A DNA stretch of 64,000 nt from contig NZ_JAYKTT020000006.1 in assembly GCF_038404745.2 (NCBI RefSeq), forward strand, positions 1 to 64,000, given 5' to 3'. Of this stretch, positions 16,691 to 26,083 are shown piece by piece. The notes under the pieces were generated by a model. That model was not told the origin of the DNA and ran no database searches. It was given only the letters and a program-made list of their open reading frames with translations. Each line of letters opens with the position of its first letter. Positions within the stretch are counted from its first letter, which is position 1. Source of the DNA: Chlorogloeopsis sp038404745 (lineage in GTDB: Bacteria > Cyanobacteriota > Cyanobacteriia > Cyanobacteriales > Nostocaceae). A program made the position numbers and the translations under genes.

Positions 16691-19435
16691 ATGTTTAGCT
16701 TGGTTTCTTTGGCAGTTTATACAACTCTGGCAATGGTTTTTACTCGTGGCAAGGTATACGCAAATCAGCATCAGCTAAACAATAATAAAAACAAGTTGAT
16801 ATCTACGATTGAGGAAAATCTTACTAGTTGTAAAGATACGAATCGAGACTTACGACAAGAATATAGGCAATCAATATTAGAACAGCAAGAACTATTTTAC
16901 TCCTTAGCAGAACTTAGCCCATTTCCTGTTGTGATTGTATGTATTGAAAGCGGTAAGATTCTATTTAAAAATCAACTTTTAGATTCTTTATTTGGAACAG
17001 ATTCATATCAAAAGCTGGATAAAATAACTTCTGAATTTTATGCTCATACTGCTTTATGGACTCAATTGACTAATAAGCTTGACAATGGTGAACCTGTTAG
17101 AAACTTTGCAGTACAGTTAAAAAAAATTAATGGAGATATTTTTGAAGCCTTTATTTCAGCTAAAGTAGTTCACTACGAAGATAAACTAGCAGCACTATTC
17201 ATATTCAATGAGCAGCCTAGAACAAAACATATAAATGCCTTGCTTGGGGATACAACTGAAGATATAAGTACCCAAGCAGAATCAGAAAACATAAACTCTG
17301 ATTTTGTAACTACCACAGGCTCTACAATCCCAGCATTAGCAATTAGATACCAACATTTAAAAGCACGTTTGCATTTGATGGAACGTGCGCTTTCTGCTAG
17401 CAGTAATGGGATTATTTTGACAGATGCCAATCAACCAGATAATCCTGTCATTTATGTTAATCCAGCCTTTGAAAAGATGACAGGCTATTGTGCTTGTGAA
17501 GTCATTGGACGTAACTGCCGTTTCTTACAGGGAAATGAACGGGATCAAGCAGCTGTTGAGGAATTACGTACTGCTATTCAAGAACAAAGAGAGTGCCACG
17601 TAATTTTACGGAACTATCGTAAGGATGGTACACCATTTTGGAACGAACTTTACTTAGCTCCAGTGTTTGATGCCTCTGGCTGCTTAACTCATTTTATTGG
17701 TGTTCAAAACGATATTACTCAGCGGCTAGAAACTATTAAGGCTTTGCGGGAGCGAGAAGAACAGTATCGTAAGATTGTGGAAACTGCTACTGAGGGAATT
17801 TGGGTACTCGATAAAGACAATACCACTGCCTTTGTCAACCACCAAATGGCAACGATGTTGGGCTACACAATCGATGAGATGCTAGGTAAAACGCTGTTCT
17901 GTTTTATGGATTCAGAAGGGCTAGCGATCGCCACTACTCTGCTTTCACATCGTCATCAGGGTATTAACGAGACACACGATTTCAAATTTCGTTGTAAAGA
18001 CGGCTCAGATTTATGGGCAATGGTTTCTTGTGCGCCGTTGTTAGATGAGCAAGGAAATTATACTGGAGCGTTGGGGATGGTTACTGACATCACCGATCGC
18101 AAACGCATGGAAAAAAAGTTAGTCTGCCATGCCTTCTACGACGCTCTTACTGGACTGCCCAACCGAGTTTTGTTTATGGATAGACTAGAGCAAGCGATCG
18201 CACGAATAAAACTTTACCCAGATGACCTATTTGCTGTATTAATTCTAGACCTTGATCGTTTTAAGCTTGTTAATGATAGCCTTGGGCATTTAGTTGGCGA
18301 TCAACTACTGGTGACAATTGCCCAAAGGCTCCAAAATTGCTTGCACCCTGACGATAACGATACTGTGGCTCGCTTAGGTGGAGACGAGTTTACTATCTTG
18401 CTTTCTCACATCCAGTCTATTGATGACGCAATTCGCGTAGCAGAAAATATTCATCAGGTACTAAAATCACCATTTAACTTAAACGGATATGAAGTATTTA
18501 CAACTGCCAGCATTGGCATCGTCTTAGGTACAGCCAAGTACGCTCAAGCCGCAGACTTGCTTAGAGATGCTGATACTGCCCTTTACCATGCCAAAGAGCA
18601 AGGTAAAGCTTGGCATATGGTTTTCGATATTACCATGTATGACCGGGCAGTTGCACTTTTGCAGTTAGAAACGGATTTAAGATGGGCAATTGAGCGACAG
18701 GAGTTGCAAGTGTTCTACCAACCAATTGTATCAGTTGCAACAGGTAGGATTATGGGATTTGAAGCACTTGTTCGCTGGCAGCATCCAGAACGAGGGCTAA
18801 TTCCTCCTACTGAGTTTATTCCAGTCGCAGAAGAAACTGGACTAATCGTGCCGATTGGTAGATGGGTATTACGTGAGTCTTGCCAACAATTACGACAATG
18901 GCAGTTACAATTTCCTGAGATCGAGCCTTTGAGTATCAGCGTCAACCTTTCTGGCAAACAGTTTGCCCAACCTTATTTAGTTGAGCAGATCGACCAAATT
19001 TTACAAGAAACTAACCTTGCTCCGAGCTGTTTAAAGTTAGAAATTACCGAGAGTGCAATTATCGCAAGCCCTGAAAAAGCTGCTACTGTTCTTCGACAAC
19101 TAAAAGCTTTGGGGATGCAATTGTGTATTGATGACTTTGGCACAGGTTACTCGTCTTTGGCTTATTTGCACTATTTTCCGATTGATGTTTTAAAAATTGA
19201 CCGTTCCTTTGTCGCTCGACTTGACAACGATGGTGAACAATTAGCAATTATTCGAGCCATTATTACCTTGGCTTGTAACTTAGGGATGAGTGTAGTTGCT
19301 GAAGGAGTAGAAACAATGAATCAGTTAGTACAACTAAGGTTGTTAGAATGTGACCAAGCACAGGGTTATTTATTCTCACAACCTTTAAATAGCGAAAAAG
19401 CAAGCATTTTGCTAGCTGTTCGACCAAAGTTTTAA
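16691..19435 (+). CDS. LOV-PAS-GGDEF-EAL c-di-GMP signalling protein
   Basis: This 914-residue protein begins with a hydrophobic stretch that may anchor or signal. A degenerate PAS-like region follows (about 75-165), then a LOV-type PAS domain with the flavin-binding motif GRNCRFLQG (Cys276), a second PAS domain (about 355-475), GGDEF (563-567) and EAL (691-693, with DDFGTGYSS later). Both catalytic signatures look intact, so it may make and break cyclic di-GMP. The RxxD inhibitory site normally before GGDEF has Asp in place of Arg. The LOV cysteine implies blue-light control. It lies just downstream of the phototaxis-type operon but has its own upstream region. Confidence 0.92.
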   Translation: MFSLVSLAVYTTLAMVFTRGKVYANQHQLNNNKNKLISTIEENLTSCKDTNRDLRQEYRQSILEQQELFYSLAELSPFPVVIVCIESGKILFKNQLLDSLFGTDSYQKLDKITSEFYAHTALWTQLTNKLDNGEPVRNFAVQLKKINGDIFEAFISAKVVHYEDKLAALFIFNEQPRTKHINALLGDTTEDISTQAESENINSDFVTTTGSTIPALAIRYQHLKARLHLMERALSASSNGIILTDANQPDNPVIYVNPAFEKMTGYCACEVIGRNCRFLQGNERDQAAVEELRTAIQEQRECHVILRNYRKDGTPFWNELYLAPVFDASGCLTHFIGVQNDITQRLETIKALREREEQYRKIVETATEGIWVLDKDNTTAFVNHQMATMLGYTIDEMLGKTLFCFMDSEGLAIATTLLSHRHQGINETHDFKFRCKDGSDLWAMVSCAPLLDEQGNYTGALGMVTDITDRKRMEKKLVCHAFYDALTGLPNRVLFMDRLEQAIARIKLYPDDLFAVLILDLDRFKLVNDSLGHLVGDQLLVTIAQRLQNCLHPDDNDTVARLGGDEFTILLSHIQSIDDAIRVAENIHQVLKSPFNLNGYEVFTTASIGIVLGTAKYAQAADLLRDADTALYHAKEQGKAWHMVFDITMYDRAVALLQLETDLRWAIERQELQVFYQPIVSVATGRIMGFEALVRWQHPERGLIPPTEFIPVAEETGLIVPIGRWVLRESCQQLRQWQLQFPEIEPLSISVNLSGKQFAQPYLVEQIDQILQETNLAPSCLKLEITESAIIASPEKAATVLRQLKALGMQLCIDDFGTGYSSLAYLHYFPIDVLKIDRSFVARLDNDGEQLAIIRAIITLACNLGMSVVAEGVETMNQLVQLRLLECDQAQGYLFSQPLNSEKASILLAVRPKF

Positions 19436-19552
19436 ATTGGGGACTGGGAAGAGGACACGGGGACAAAGGGACGCGGGGACACGGAGAATCGATCAGTACG
19501 TTCTTGCCCCAAGTCTTGTTGTCTCCCCTGCTCCTTGTCCTCTTCTTTGTCC
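19436..19552. repeat. GGGGACA-type heptad repeat array
   Basis: Seven-base units such as GGGGACT, GGACACG, GGGGACAA and CGGGGAC run along the first half (19437-19485), and C-rich counterparts (GTCCCTAG) follow. The array lies between the convergent ends of the GGDEF-EAL gene and panC-cmk. It resembles the short tandem repeats of heterocystous cyanobacteria. Confidence 0.65.
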
Positions 19553-21157
19553 CTAGTCCCTAGATAAACGTTGCTGGTAATAGCCCACTATTTTTTCAGT
19601 CACTTCATTTACAGAAAGACCGTCAGTGTTAACTTCAATAGCATCGGGTGCTTTCTTTAAAGGAGAAACCTTGCGGGTACTATCTTTCCAATCGCGTTCG
19701 GCAATATCTTTTTCAAGTTGCTCTAAAGAAATTGTAGATTGGTCTTGCTTTTTATAGTCTTTGAGGCGACGACGTGCTCGTTCTTGTACAGATGCAGTTA
19801 AAAATATTTTCACTTCTGCATCAGGGAAAACATGAGTACCAATATCCCGTCCTTCTGCAACTAACCCACCTTTTTTACCCCAGTTTTGCTGTTGTTTCAC
19901 CAGTGCTTGCCGCACAGCAGTTTGTGCTGCGATCGCCGAGACTTTGGATGTTACTTCTAGCGAGCGAATTGCTTGAGTAACGTCACGATTGTTAATTGAA
20001 ACTCGTACAGGAGATTGTAAATCCTGACTGGGAGCTAGTTCAATTACACATCTATGAGCTAATTGGGCGATCGCACACTCATCATCAAGGACAATTCCCT
20101 CCTGCAAAACCAGCCAGGTGATAGCACGGTACATTGCTCCTGTATCCAAATAAACTAGACCTAGTTTTGCTGCCACTTGACGAGCAACGGTAGATTTTCC
20201 GGCTCCAGCAGGCCCGTCAATGGCGATGATTGGTTGGCGATCGCGTAAAATAATATTGTCAATCAAACGTGTAGAACCAAGACGAGCGGCGATCGCGAGC
20301 ATTCCTTCCTCCTCAATTTTTTCTAAAGGTATCAACGTAGTCGGTTCAACCAATTCAATATATTCCACAGACAAAGAACTGGCGAGTGCGAGTTCTTGCT
20401 GTACTGTTGATATCAGCGTTTGAGCGTCACGTTCGCCGGCATAAAACTTGGTAGCTGCTCTCTGCAAACCGCGATACAACATCGTTGCTTGCTGTTTTTC
20501 CGTTGCACTTAAATATTGGTTGCGAGAACTTAAAGCCAAGCCTGATGCTTCCCTTACCGTTGGACAAGCAACAATCTCAATCGCAAAATTTAAATCAGCT
20601 ACCAGCCGTCTAATAACAGCCAGTTGCTGCCCATCTTTTTGACCAAAATAGGCTCGATCTGGCTGTACCAAGTTAAAAAGCTTAGTCACAATCGTGGCAA
20701 CACCTTGAAAGTGGCCTAACCGAAAACGGCCACACAAACCTGAAATCATAGCAGATGGCGGAATGACTTGTGTAACCTTTAATTCTTGTAAATTTTTCAG
20801 ATCAACTCCCATTTCCTCCGGATTAGGCGCAAAAATTGCATCTACTCCAGCTTTTTCGCACAGTTGTTTGTCTTGGTCTAAAGTCCGGGGATAACGTTGA
20901 TAATCCTCATTGGGGCCAAATTGCAGAGGATTGACAAAAATACTGACAATTACCACAGCATTTTCTTGACGCGCCCTTTGAATCAAGTTTAAATGACCTT
21001 GATGCAAAGCTCCCATCGTGGGAACTAGACCGATCGCCGTCAAGGATCTGTCAGTCACTTCAAATTCTGATTGTTGCTGTTGCTCTAAAAGCAAATTGTC
21101 TAAGCGGCGTTTAGCTAGATAGCAGCGCAATGCTGCAACTGTTGTCAACAGGCGCAC
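19553..21157 (-). CDS. panC-cmk: Bifunctional pantothenate synthetase/cytidylate kinase
   Basis: This is the two-enzyme fusion typical of cyanobacteria, 534 residues long. Residues 1 to about 300 are pantothenate synthetase, which joins pantoate and beta-alanine; PTMGALHQGHLNLI carries the HxGH motif and LALSSRNQYLS the downstream loop. Residues from about 310 are cytidylate kinase, which phosphorylates CMP and dCMP, with P-loop GPAGAGKST, the LDTGAMYRA motif and EGRDIGTHVFPDA. One polypeptide thus serves coenzyme A synthesis and nucleotide metabolism. The ATG at 21157 gives the expected MRLLTTVAALR start. coaD, a later step of coenzyme A synthesis, lies 9 kb away and is not in the same operon. 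Confidence 0.95.
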   Translation of the reverse strand: MRLLTTVAALRCYLAKRRLDNLLLEQQQQSEFEVTDRSLTAIGLVPTMGALHQGHLNLIQRARQENAVVIVSIFVNPLQFGPNEDYQRYPRTLDQDKQLCEKAGVDAIFAPNPEEMGVDLKNLQELKVTQVIPPSAMISGLCGRFRLGHFQGVATIVTKLFNLVQPDRAYFGQKDGQQLAVIRRLVADLNFAIEIVACPTVREASGLALSSRNQYLSATEKQQATMLYRGLQRAATKFYAGERDAQTLISTVQQELALASSLSVEYIELVEPTTLIPLEKIEEEGMLAIAARLGSTRLIDNIILRDRQPIIAIDGPAGAGKSTVARQVAAKLGLVYLDTGAMYRAITWLVLQEGIVLDDECAIAQLAHRCVIELAPSQDLQSPVRVSINNRDVTQAIRSLEVTSKVSAIAAQTAVRQALVKQQQNWGKKGGLVAEGRDIGTHVFPDAEVKIFLTASVQERARRRLKDYKKQDQSTISLEQLEKDIAERDWKDSTRKVSPLKKAPDAIEVNTDGLSVNEVTEKIVGYYQQRLSRD

Positions 21158-21411
21158 AAAAATACCCCTAGTCTTTCTGTTGCTCTCCCCAGTTAGTTTA
21201 TATCTGAAAACGTACCGAAGAGAGTATTAACTAGAGGATAAAAAGATTAAATAAATAAGGGAACAGAGGAAGTGGTTATATCCGTTTGAAATTTTAGATT
21301 TTGAATTGCAAATGTCTATGGCCAGTCTATATCTGTAAAGTTCAGAGTAGTTTGTAGTTAGTTATTGGTTAGAAAAACCACCAACTAACTACTAGCTTCT
21401 CATCGTTTAAC

Positions 21412-22521
21412 TTACCTGCCTAAGACTTCTATTCTGACTGGCGCAAGTCCACTACCGAGCATTCCCAAAACCCTTGCTGCACCCGTGGAAAGGTCAATAA
21501 CTCGACCACGAATAAATGGCCCTCTATCATTAATGCGTACAACAACGGAACGACCATTGCGGGTGTTGGTAACACGTACTCGCGTTCCAAAGGGTAAGCT
21601 GCGATGGGCAGCTGTCATTGCCTCTGGATTGAATCTCTCACCTGTAGCAGTACGATTGCCAGCAAAATCGTAGCCATAAAAGGAAGCTATGCCTCTGAAG
21701 CTAGCAAGCACTTGCCCAGCTACTTTCTGTGGCAACTTTGGTATTGACATAGGTACGCGAACTGGTGGTAAGTCGGCAATTTTATTTAAGGGAGATGCGT
21801 TACCTATGAGTCTGCGCAGACGATTGGTTACTTGTAGTGCGTCTTGTGCTAAATCTTTGGTCGTATCTGCTAACCGCGTATCCTCATTAATTTCTACGAG
21901 TTCCTTGTTATTGGCTTTGATCACAAAACGACCGTTAAGCAAATCTTGAGCAGCTAGGCTTTTGTTCTGGCTTCCTGATGCTGCTGTAGATGCATCTTTT
22001 GCTTTCCAACTGACAGTAATCTTGTCAGAGTCCACATTGTCCAGGACTAACTGGTTAACTTTCGCTGCTACTACACTAGCTCTTTGCACTGGGTCGTTTT
22101 GAGCAGAGTTTGCTTGATTGCCTACAACCGCGACTGTTCCGCCAGTTGTTGCCACCTTGGTAGTGCTGCTGGTATCAAGAGTTTTGTATACCCCGTTCAC
22201 GTTAGCGATTTCACCAACTTTCGTTTCTGTGCTGGCTACTGGCTTGTTGCCTGTAAAGGTGAGAACGGGGATATCGCGGATATAGAGAGTTGCCGCTGGG
22301 CGACCTGCCATTTCATGCGTGTGAATCTTCGCGATCAGAGCCGCACTAGAAACAGGATTCGCTGTTGGAGATTTGTATTCTCCCACTTTTACCACATCAC
22401 CAGAAGGCTGAGTAGGAGAGGGTTGAGCCGTTTTTTGTGCGGTTTCAGAACGTCCAATTAACGGTGTCCCCAAAACGGTGCTAGCAACAGCGACAACAGT
22501 CCACAAATGTTTTTGATTCAT
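21412..22521 (-). CDS. RlpA-like septal ring lytic transglycosylase
   Basis: The C-terminal 90 residues form the RlpA double-psi beta-barrel: GIASFYG, ATGERFNPEAMTAAHRSLP, FGTRVRVTN and VVRINDRGPF are all present. RlpA proteins cleave peptidoglycan glycan strands, often at the septum. I place the start at the ATG at 22521 (369 residues), because this puts a signal-peptide-like stretch (WTVVAVASTVLGTPLIG) at the N-terminus; the longest frame starts 34 codons earlier. The middle section (about 40-250) is low-complexity and poorly conserved. No lipobox is seen, so it is probably secreted rather than lipid-anchored. The gene is divergent from glutaminase across nearly 1 kb. Confidence 0.85.
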   Translation of the reverse strand: MNQKHLWTVVAVASTVLGTPLIGRSETAQKTAQPSPTQPSGDVVKVGEYKSPTANPVSSAALIAKIHTHEMAGRPAATLYIRDIPVLTFTGNKPVASTETKVGEIANVNGVYKTLDTSSTTKVATTGGTVAVVGNQANSAQNDPVQRASVVAAKVNQLVLDNVDSDKITVSWKAKDASTAASGSQNKSLAAQDLLNGRFVIKANNKELVEINEDTRLADTTKDLAQDALQVTNRLRRLIGNASPLNKIADLPPVRVPMSIPKLPQKVAGQVLASFRGIASFYGYDFAGNRTATGERFNPEAMTAAHRSLPFGTRVRVTNTRNGRSVVVRINDRGPFIRGRVIDLSTGAARVLGMLGSGLAPVRIEVLGR

Positions 22522-23516
22522 GCGTCCAATATTAAAGCAACTGTAGAACAGAGATTTCATGATTCGTGGGTTTGTACTACTAAGAGTGACTTTGCCCAAC
22601 AACCGAACTCGTTCCGCTTTCACTTTTTGCTTTGTAACTGCAACAGACTAACATGAACTTTTGAGCTTGGGGATCAGGGTTTTAGCGTAAGAATAGGTAA
22701 ATTTATCAAAATTAAATTTGAATTTCAGGGGCAAAACCTTGCTCAAAAGCGGATTTCGCTTTGGTAACACTTTTTTTGATGGATTAGAAATTTTATTAGT
22801 AAACCTTAATGATATTTGGTATTTAAATCAATTACGTGATATATTTACCTTGCCGAAAAAGCTCTTTAATGGTAAAGAGTGCTGTTGTTTACTATAATGA
22901 TAAAATAATTACTTACGTAGAGTAATTGTACCTAAAATACTTTCTCGTAAATCTAAAATAATTCTACGTAAAATTTGTTACTAATAATAAATTGTAGCTA
23001 AATATTAAATCTGGAAGTTAGAGAGAGATTGCTCATCATAAATCTAGATAAATGAAATCGCTATTTTAGTCACACCCAAATAGCGCTGAGTTAATACAGT
23101 TCTTGTCCTCACTGATTTATAGCCTGGAAACTGGGAACCCATCCAGGCAAACTTCTCCTCCCAAAATATTGAGAAAGGCAGTAGCTCACTCAAATACATT
23201 CCCGGTTCAGAAGCTAGAGGATAGCGCGAAAAGTCGTAGCAATTATGACATCTAAATTAATACACTAACTTTTTCTAGTCACACATAAATACAAGAATTT
23301 TAGTCAAATAAAATACAACACATCTTAAAACAGAGTTTTAGAGTTGTTCTGATTTAAGGAAACATTTTTTACACGATTAAAGAACATCACTCATTTCAAA
23401 AATTACTTATATTTGCTGGTGTGATTCGATGATTTTGTCACCACGGCAAATAAATACCACAAGTAGCCTAGTGTAGTAGAGAAGGCGTAATCATTCACAC
23501 TTAGATTATTAACTTC
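22522..23516. other. Long divergent intergenic region
   Basis: Almost 1 kb separates the rlpA-like gene and glsA. Most is AT-rich. The middle (about 22905-22990) repeats variants of CTACGTA and GTAATT. The block 23081-23231 can fold into a closed multi-stem structure and is listed separately. The remaining 285 bases before glsA show no clear promoter. Confidence 0.5.
23081..23231 (+). ncRNA. Candidate structured leader, c-di-AMP riboswitch-like
   Basis: GCGCT (23083-23087) can pair with AGCGC (23223-23227), closing a domain of about 145 bases. Inside it, GCCTGG (23122-23127) pairs with CCAGGC (23143-23148) and encloses TGGGAACCCA; TAGCT (23182-23186) pairs with AGCTA (23212-23216). The order CGCT, GGGAACCCA, TTCCCG, then CAG..GCTA and AGCG resembles the ydaO (c-di-AMP) riboswitch consensus as I remember it, but several conserved positions do not match. 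It faces glsA, 286 bases downstream. Confidence 0.3.
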
Positions 23517-24485
23517 ATGGCTAACCAAAAATATTTACAGATAGCCTCATTGCCACTTCAATCTTTTCTAGATGACTTGCATGACAAGTACAAGTCAGAG
23601 CAAGAGGGTGCGGTGGCAGACTACATTCCAGAACTAGCAAAGGTAAACCCAGATGCTTTTAGCATCTGCATAGTCACTATTAACGGTGACGTTTATAGAG
23701 TAGGAGATTACAACCAACTATTTACTATTCAGTCAATATCTAAAGTGTTTGTGTATGGATTAGCACTAGAAGATCATGGTCGAGAGTACATATTGACTAG
23801 AGTTGGCGTAGAACCTACAGGAGATGCATTCAACGCCATCGTCTTGGATGAGGAATCAAAACGGCCTTACAACCCAATGGTAAACGCGGGTGCGATCGCT
23901 ACCACCAGTTTGATCAAAGGGTTTGGTGCTAGTGAGCGTCTCAATCGGATGTTAGATATGTTTCGCAGATACATTGGTCATGATGTATTCGTTGATATAG
24001 CGGTATTTACATCCGAGCGCACTACTGGACATCGAAACCGGGCAATGGCGCACCTCATGCTCAACTTCGGCATGATTGACGAACCAATAGATGAAGCACT
24101 CGACCTTTACTTTCAGCAGTGTGCTGTAATGGTGAATTGCCACGACTTAGCAGTAATGGCAGCAACTCTAGCGAATAAAGGCATCAATCCGATCACAAAA
24201 GAACAAGCAGTTGATAGCCGTTATATCAAAGATATTCTCAGCGTTATGTACACTTGCGGAATGTATAACTTTGCTGGTGAATGGGCTTACAAAGTTGGTC
24301 TTCCTGCAAAAAGTGGAGTTTCTGGTGGAATTATCGCTGTAGTCCCAAATCAAATGGGCATAGCAGTGTTTTCGCCCCGGTTAGACTTACGTGGTAATAG
24401 CGTGCGAGGAGTAAAAGTGTGTGAGGAACTTTCCCAGTATTTTGGTTTGCACTTATTTGAGTGTTCCCATCATAAATGTAGTTAA
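23517..24485 (+). CDS. glsA: Glutaminase
   Basis: This 322-residue protein is a serine-dependent glutaminase of the beta-lactamase-like fold. It hydrolyses glutamine to glutamate and ammonia. The catalytic Ser73-x-x-Lys76 pair lies in TIQSISKVF. Other family blocks are PYNPMVNAGAIATTSL, the NCHDLAVMAATLANKG segment and PAKSGVSGGI near the C-terminus. It is slightly longer than the usual 305-310 residues. It is convergent with the tautomerase gene, with only seven bases between the stops. A possible structured leader lies upstream. Confidence 0.95.
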   Translation: MANQKYLQIASLPLQSFLDDLHDKYKSEQEGAVADYIPELAKVNPDAFSICIVTINGDVYRVGDYNQLFTIQSISKVFVYGLALEDHGREYILTRVGVEPTGDAFNAIVLDEESKRPYNPMVNAGAIATTSLIKGFGASERLNRMLDMFRRYIGHDVFVDIAVFTSERTTGHRNRAMAHLMLNFGMIDEPIDEALDLYFQQCAVMVNCHDLAVMAATLANKGINPITKEQAVDSRYIKDILSVMYTCGMYNFAGEWAYKVGLPAKSGVSGGIIAVVPNQMGIAVFSPRLDLRGNSVRGVKVCEELSQYFGLHLFECSHHKCS

Positions 24486-24492
24486 AATCTTA

Positions 24493-24846
24493 TCAACCAA
24501 AAGTTGTGCCATTCCAGCCCCACATAAAGCCTTTAGCATCGGCAAACTCAATATAAACTCGATTTTTTGGTACACCCAGCTTTTGATTAACCTCCTGGCA
24601 AAAGTCTTGACTCATCGCTTGGGTTTGATCTGGCTTCATTGTGCCAACACTTTTAATTTCTATGTAACAAACTGGATCTGTTGTACCAGCAAAAGTCATG
24701 GGAACCTCACCTTCAAAAGTTGTCATGACATAAGACTCTGGTTTTCCCGTATGTTTAGCTAATTTTGCTGACAAGGCTTTGAGCATTGCTTCAACTTCAG
24801 TTTTGTCTGGTGTAGATACAGAAGTTTGGACTTTAATCAACGGCAT
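24493..24846 (-). CDS. MIF/phenylpyruvate tautomerase family protein
   Basis: The protein has 117 residues, the length of macrophage migration inhibitory factor homologues. Members form trimers and use the N-terminal proline exposed after Met removal as a catalytic base in keto-enol tautomerisation; here Pro2 begins PLIKVQTSV. The segments PESYVMTTFEGEVPMTFAGT and NRVYIEFADAKGFMWGWNGTTF match the family, including the tail around the C-terminal strand. The physiological substrate in cyanobacteria is not known. It ends seven bases from the stop of glsA on the opposite strand. Confidence 0.88.
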   Translation of the reverse strand: MPLIKVQTSVSTPDKTEVEAMLKALSAKLAKHTGKPESYVMTTFEGEVPMTFAGTTDPVCYIEIKSVGTMKPDQTQAMSQDFCQEVNQKLGVPKNRVYIEFADAKGFMWGWNGTTFG

Positions 24847-24889
24847 AATAATTTTTTTGATTCAACACTGTTAAGTTTATCGAACCGTA

Positions 24890-25050
24890 GAGGCATAGAA
24901 GAAGAGGAGGAGGGGCAAAGACGGGGGGACACCCAGACACGGGGACAAAGAGATTAAGCTTCTGAAGGTGAAAGTTGAGCTTCTAATCTCGAAGTTCCAG
25001 TTTTTTAATCTTCCACTTTGCTCCTTAAGCCCCTCTGCTTCTTTCCTAGT
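24890..25050. repeat. Heptad-like repeat region
   Basis: G-rich units (GAGGAGG, GGGGACA, CGGGGAC) at 24900-24950 and a C-rich counterpart around 25020-25055 flank a short stretch between the tautomerase gene and the EamA transporter gene. The type matches the arrays near 19.45 and 27.17 kb. Confidence 0.5.
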
Positions 25051-25143
25051 CCCTAACCAACTTTGATCGCAAGGATCGGATAGAAGCCAATCTGGAAATA
25101 CGCCTAATCTAGGGTCACTGAGAAAGTTATTGAGATCATTGAT

Positions 25144-26058
25144 ATGCAAAAACTCTCAATGGGCATTTCAGAGTGGATACTTCTCATCACCCTTTCTGTA
25201 TTATGGGGCGGCTCATTCTTTTTGATTAAAATTGCTCTTAGAGATTTGCCACCACTTACAGTTGTTCTATGCAGGGTTAGTTTAGCTGCGATCGTGCTAA
25301 CTATCTTTGTCTTTATCAGTAGGAAACGAATGCCTGCTTCTTTGAGCTTGTGGCGTGAATTTTTGGTGATGGGAGCATTGAATAACCTAATCCCATTTAG
25401 CCTGATTGTTTGGGGACAAACCCAAATTAACAGTAGCCTCGCCGCGATTCTCAACGCAACAACACCTTTATTCACAATTTTGCTAGCTCACTTTTTTACT
25501 AAAGATGAGCGTCTGACACCTAACCGTTTAGTTGGAGTTTTTTTGGGATTATGTGGTGTCATTGTATTAATTGGACTAGATACATTACATGGGCTGAGTC
25601 TAAATAGTCTCGGACAATTAGCTATTTTAGGTGCTGCTTGCTTCTACGGTTGTGCAGGAATATACGGTCGTCGGTTCAAAACTTTGCCTGCTACTGTCAC
25701 CGCGGCGGGAATGCTAACAAGTACAACAGTTCTGGTCTTGCCGCTAGTATTGTTGGTAGATCGCCCTTGGATTTTACATTTGAGTACTGTTACTAAATTG
25801 GCTGTTTTAGGATTGTCTTTATTCAGTACGGCAATTGCCTACTTGATATATTTCCGTATCTTAGCTGTAGCAGGTGCAAGCAACTTATTACTAGTAACAT
25901 TTTTAATACCAGTTAGCGCTTTAGTTTTAGGCATCTTTGTTCTGGGCGAGCAACTGCCATGGACTGAATTTGGAGGCATGGTGTTAATTTTTGCTAGCCT
26001 TGCCGTAATTGATGGAAGGTTGATTTCTCGTCTATGGCATCCGACTTCAGAAATTTAA
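25144..26058 (+). CDS. EamA/DMT-family transporter
   Basis: This 304-residue membrane protein has about ten hydrophobic segments arranged as two EamA repeats, the drug/metabolite transporter layout. The first repeat opens with WILLITLSVLWGGSFFLIKIAL and the second with AILGAACFYGCAGIYGR. The family exports amino acids, metabolites or toxic compounds; the substrate cannot be told from sequence. It lies 25 bases upstream of the ada gene on the same strand, so the two probably form an operon, though a functional link is not clear. Confidence 0.88.
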   Translation: MQKLSMGISEWILLITLSVLWGGSFFLIKIALRDLPPLTVVLCRVSLAAIVLTIFVFISRKRMPASLSLWREFLVMGALNNLIPFSLIVWGQTQINSSLAAILNATTPLFTILLAHFFTKDERLTPNRLVGVFLGLCGVIVLIGLDTLHGLSLNSLGQLAILGAACFYGCAGIYGRRFKTLPATVTAAGMLTSTTVLVLPLVLLVDRPWILHLSTVTKLAVLGLSLFSTAIAYLIYFRILAVAGASNLLLVTFLIPVSALVLGIFVLGEQLPWTEFGGMVLIFASLAVIDGRLISRLWHPTSEI

Positions 26059-26083
26059 AGATAGTGGAAGGATAAAGTATAAA

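Noticed and set aside
21355..21393. Inverted repeat after the rlpA-like gene as terminator
   Set aside because: The arms (GTAGTTAGT/ACTAACTAC) form a stem, but no T-run follows in either direction. It resembles the heptad-type repeats.
25104..25475. Minus-strand frame of 123 codons
   Set aside because: It lies opposite the EamA transporter, has no domain and shows the composition of a shadow frame.
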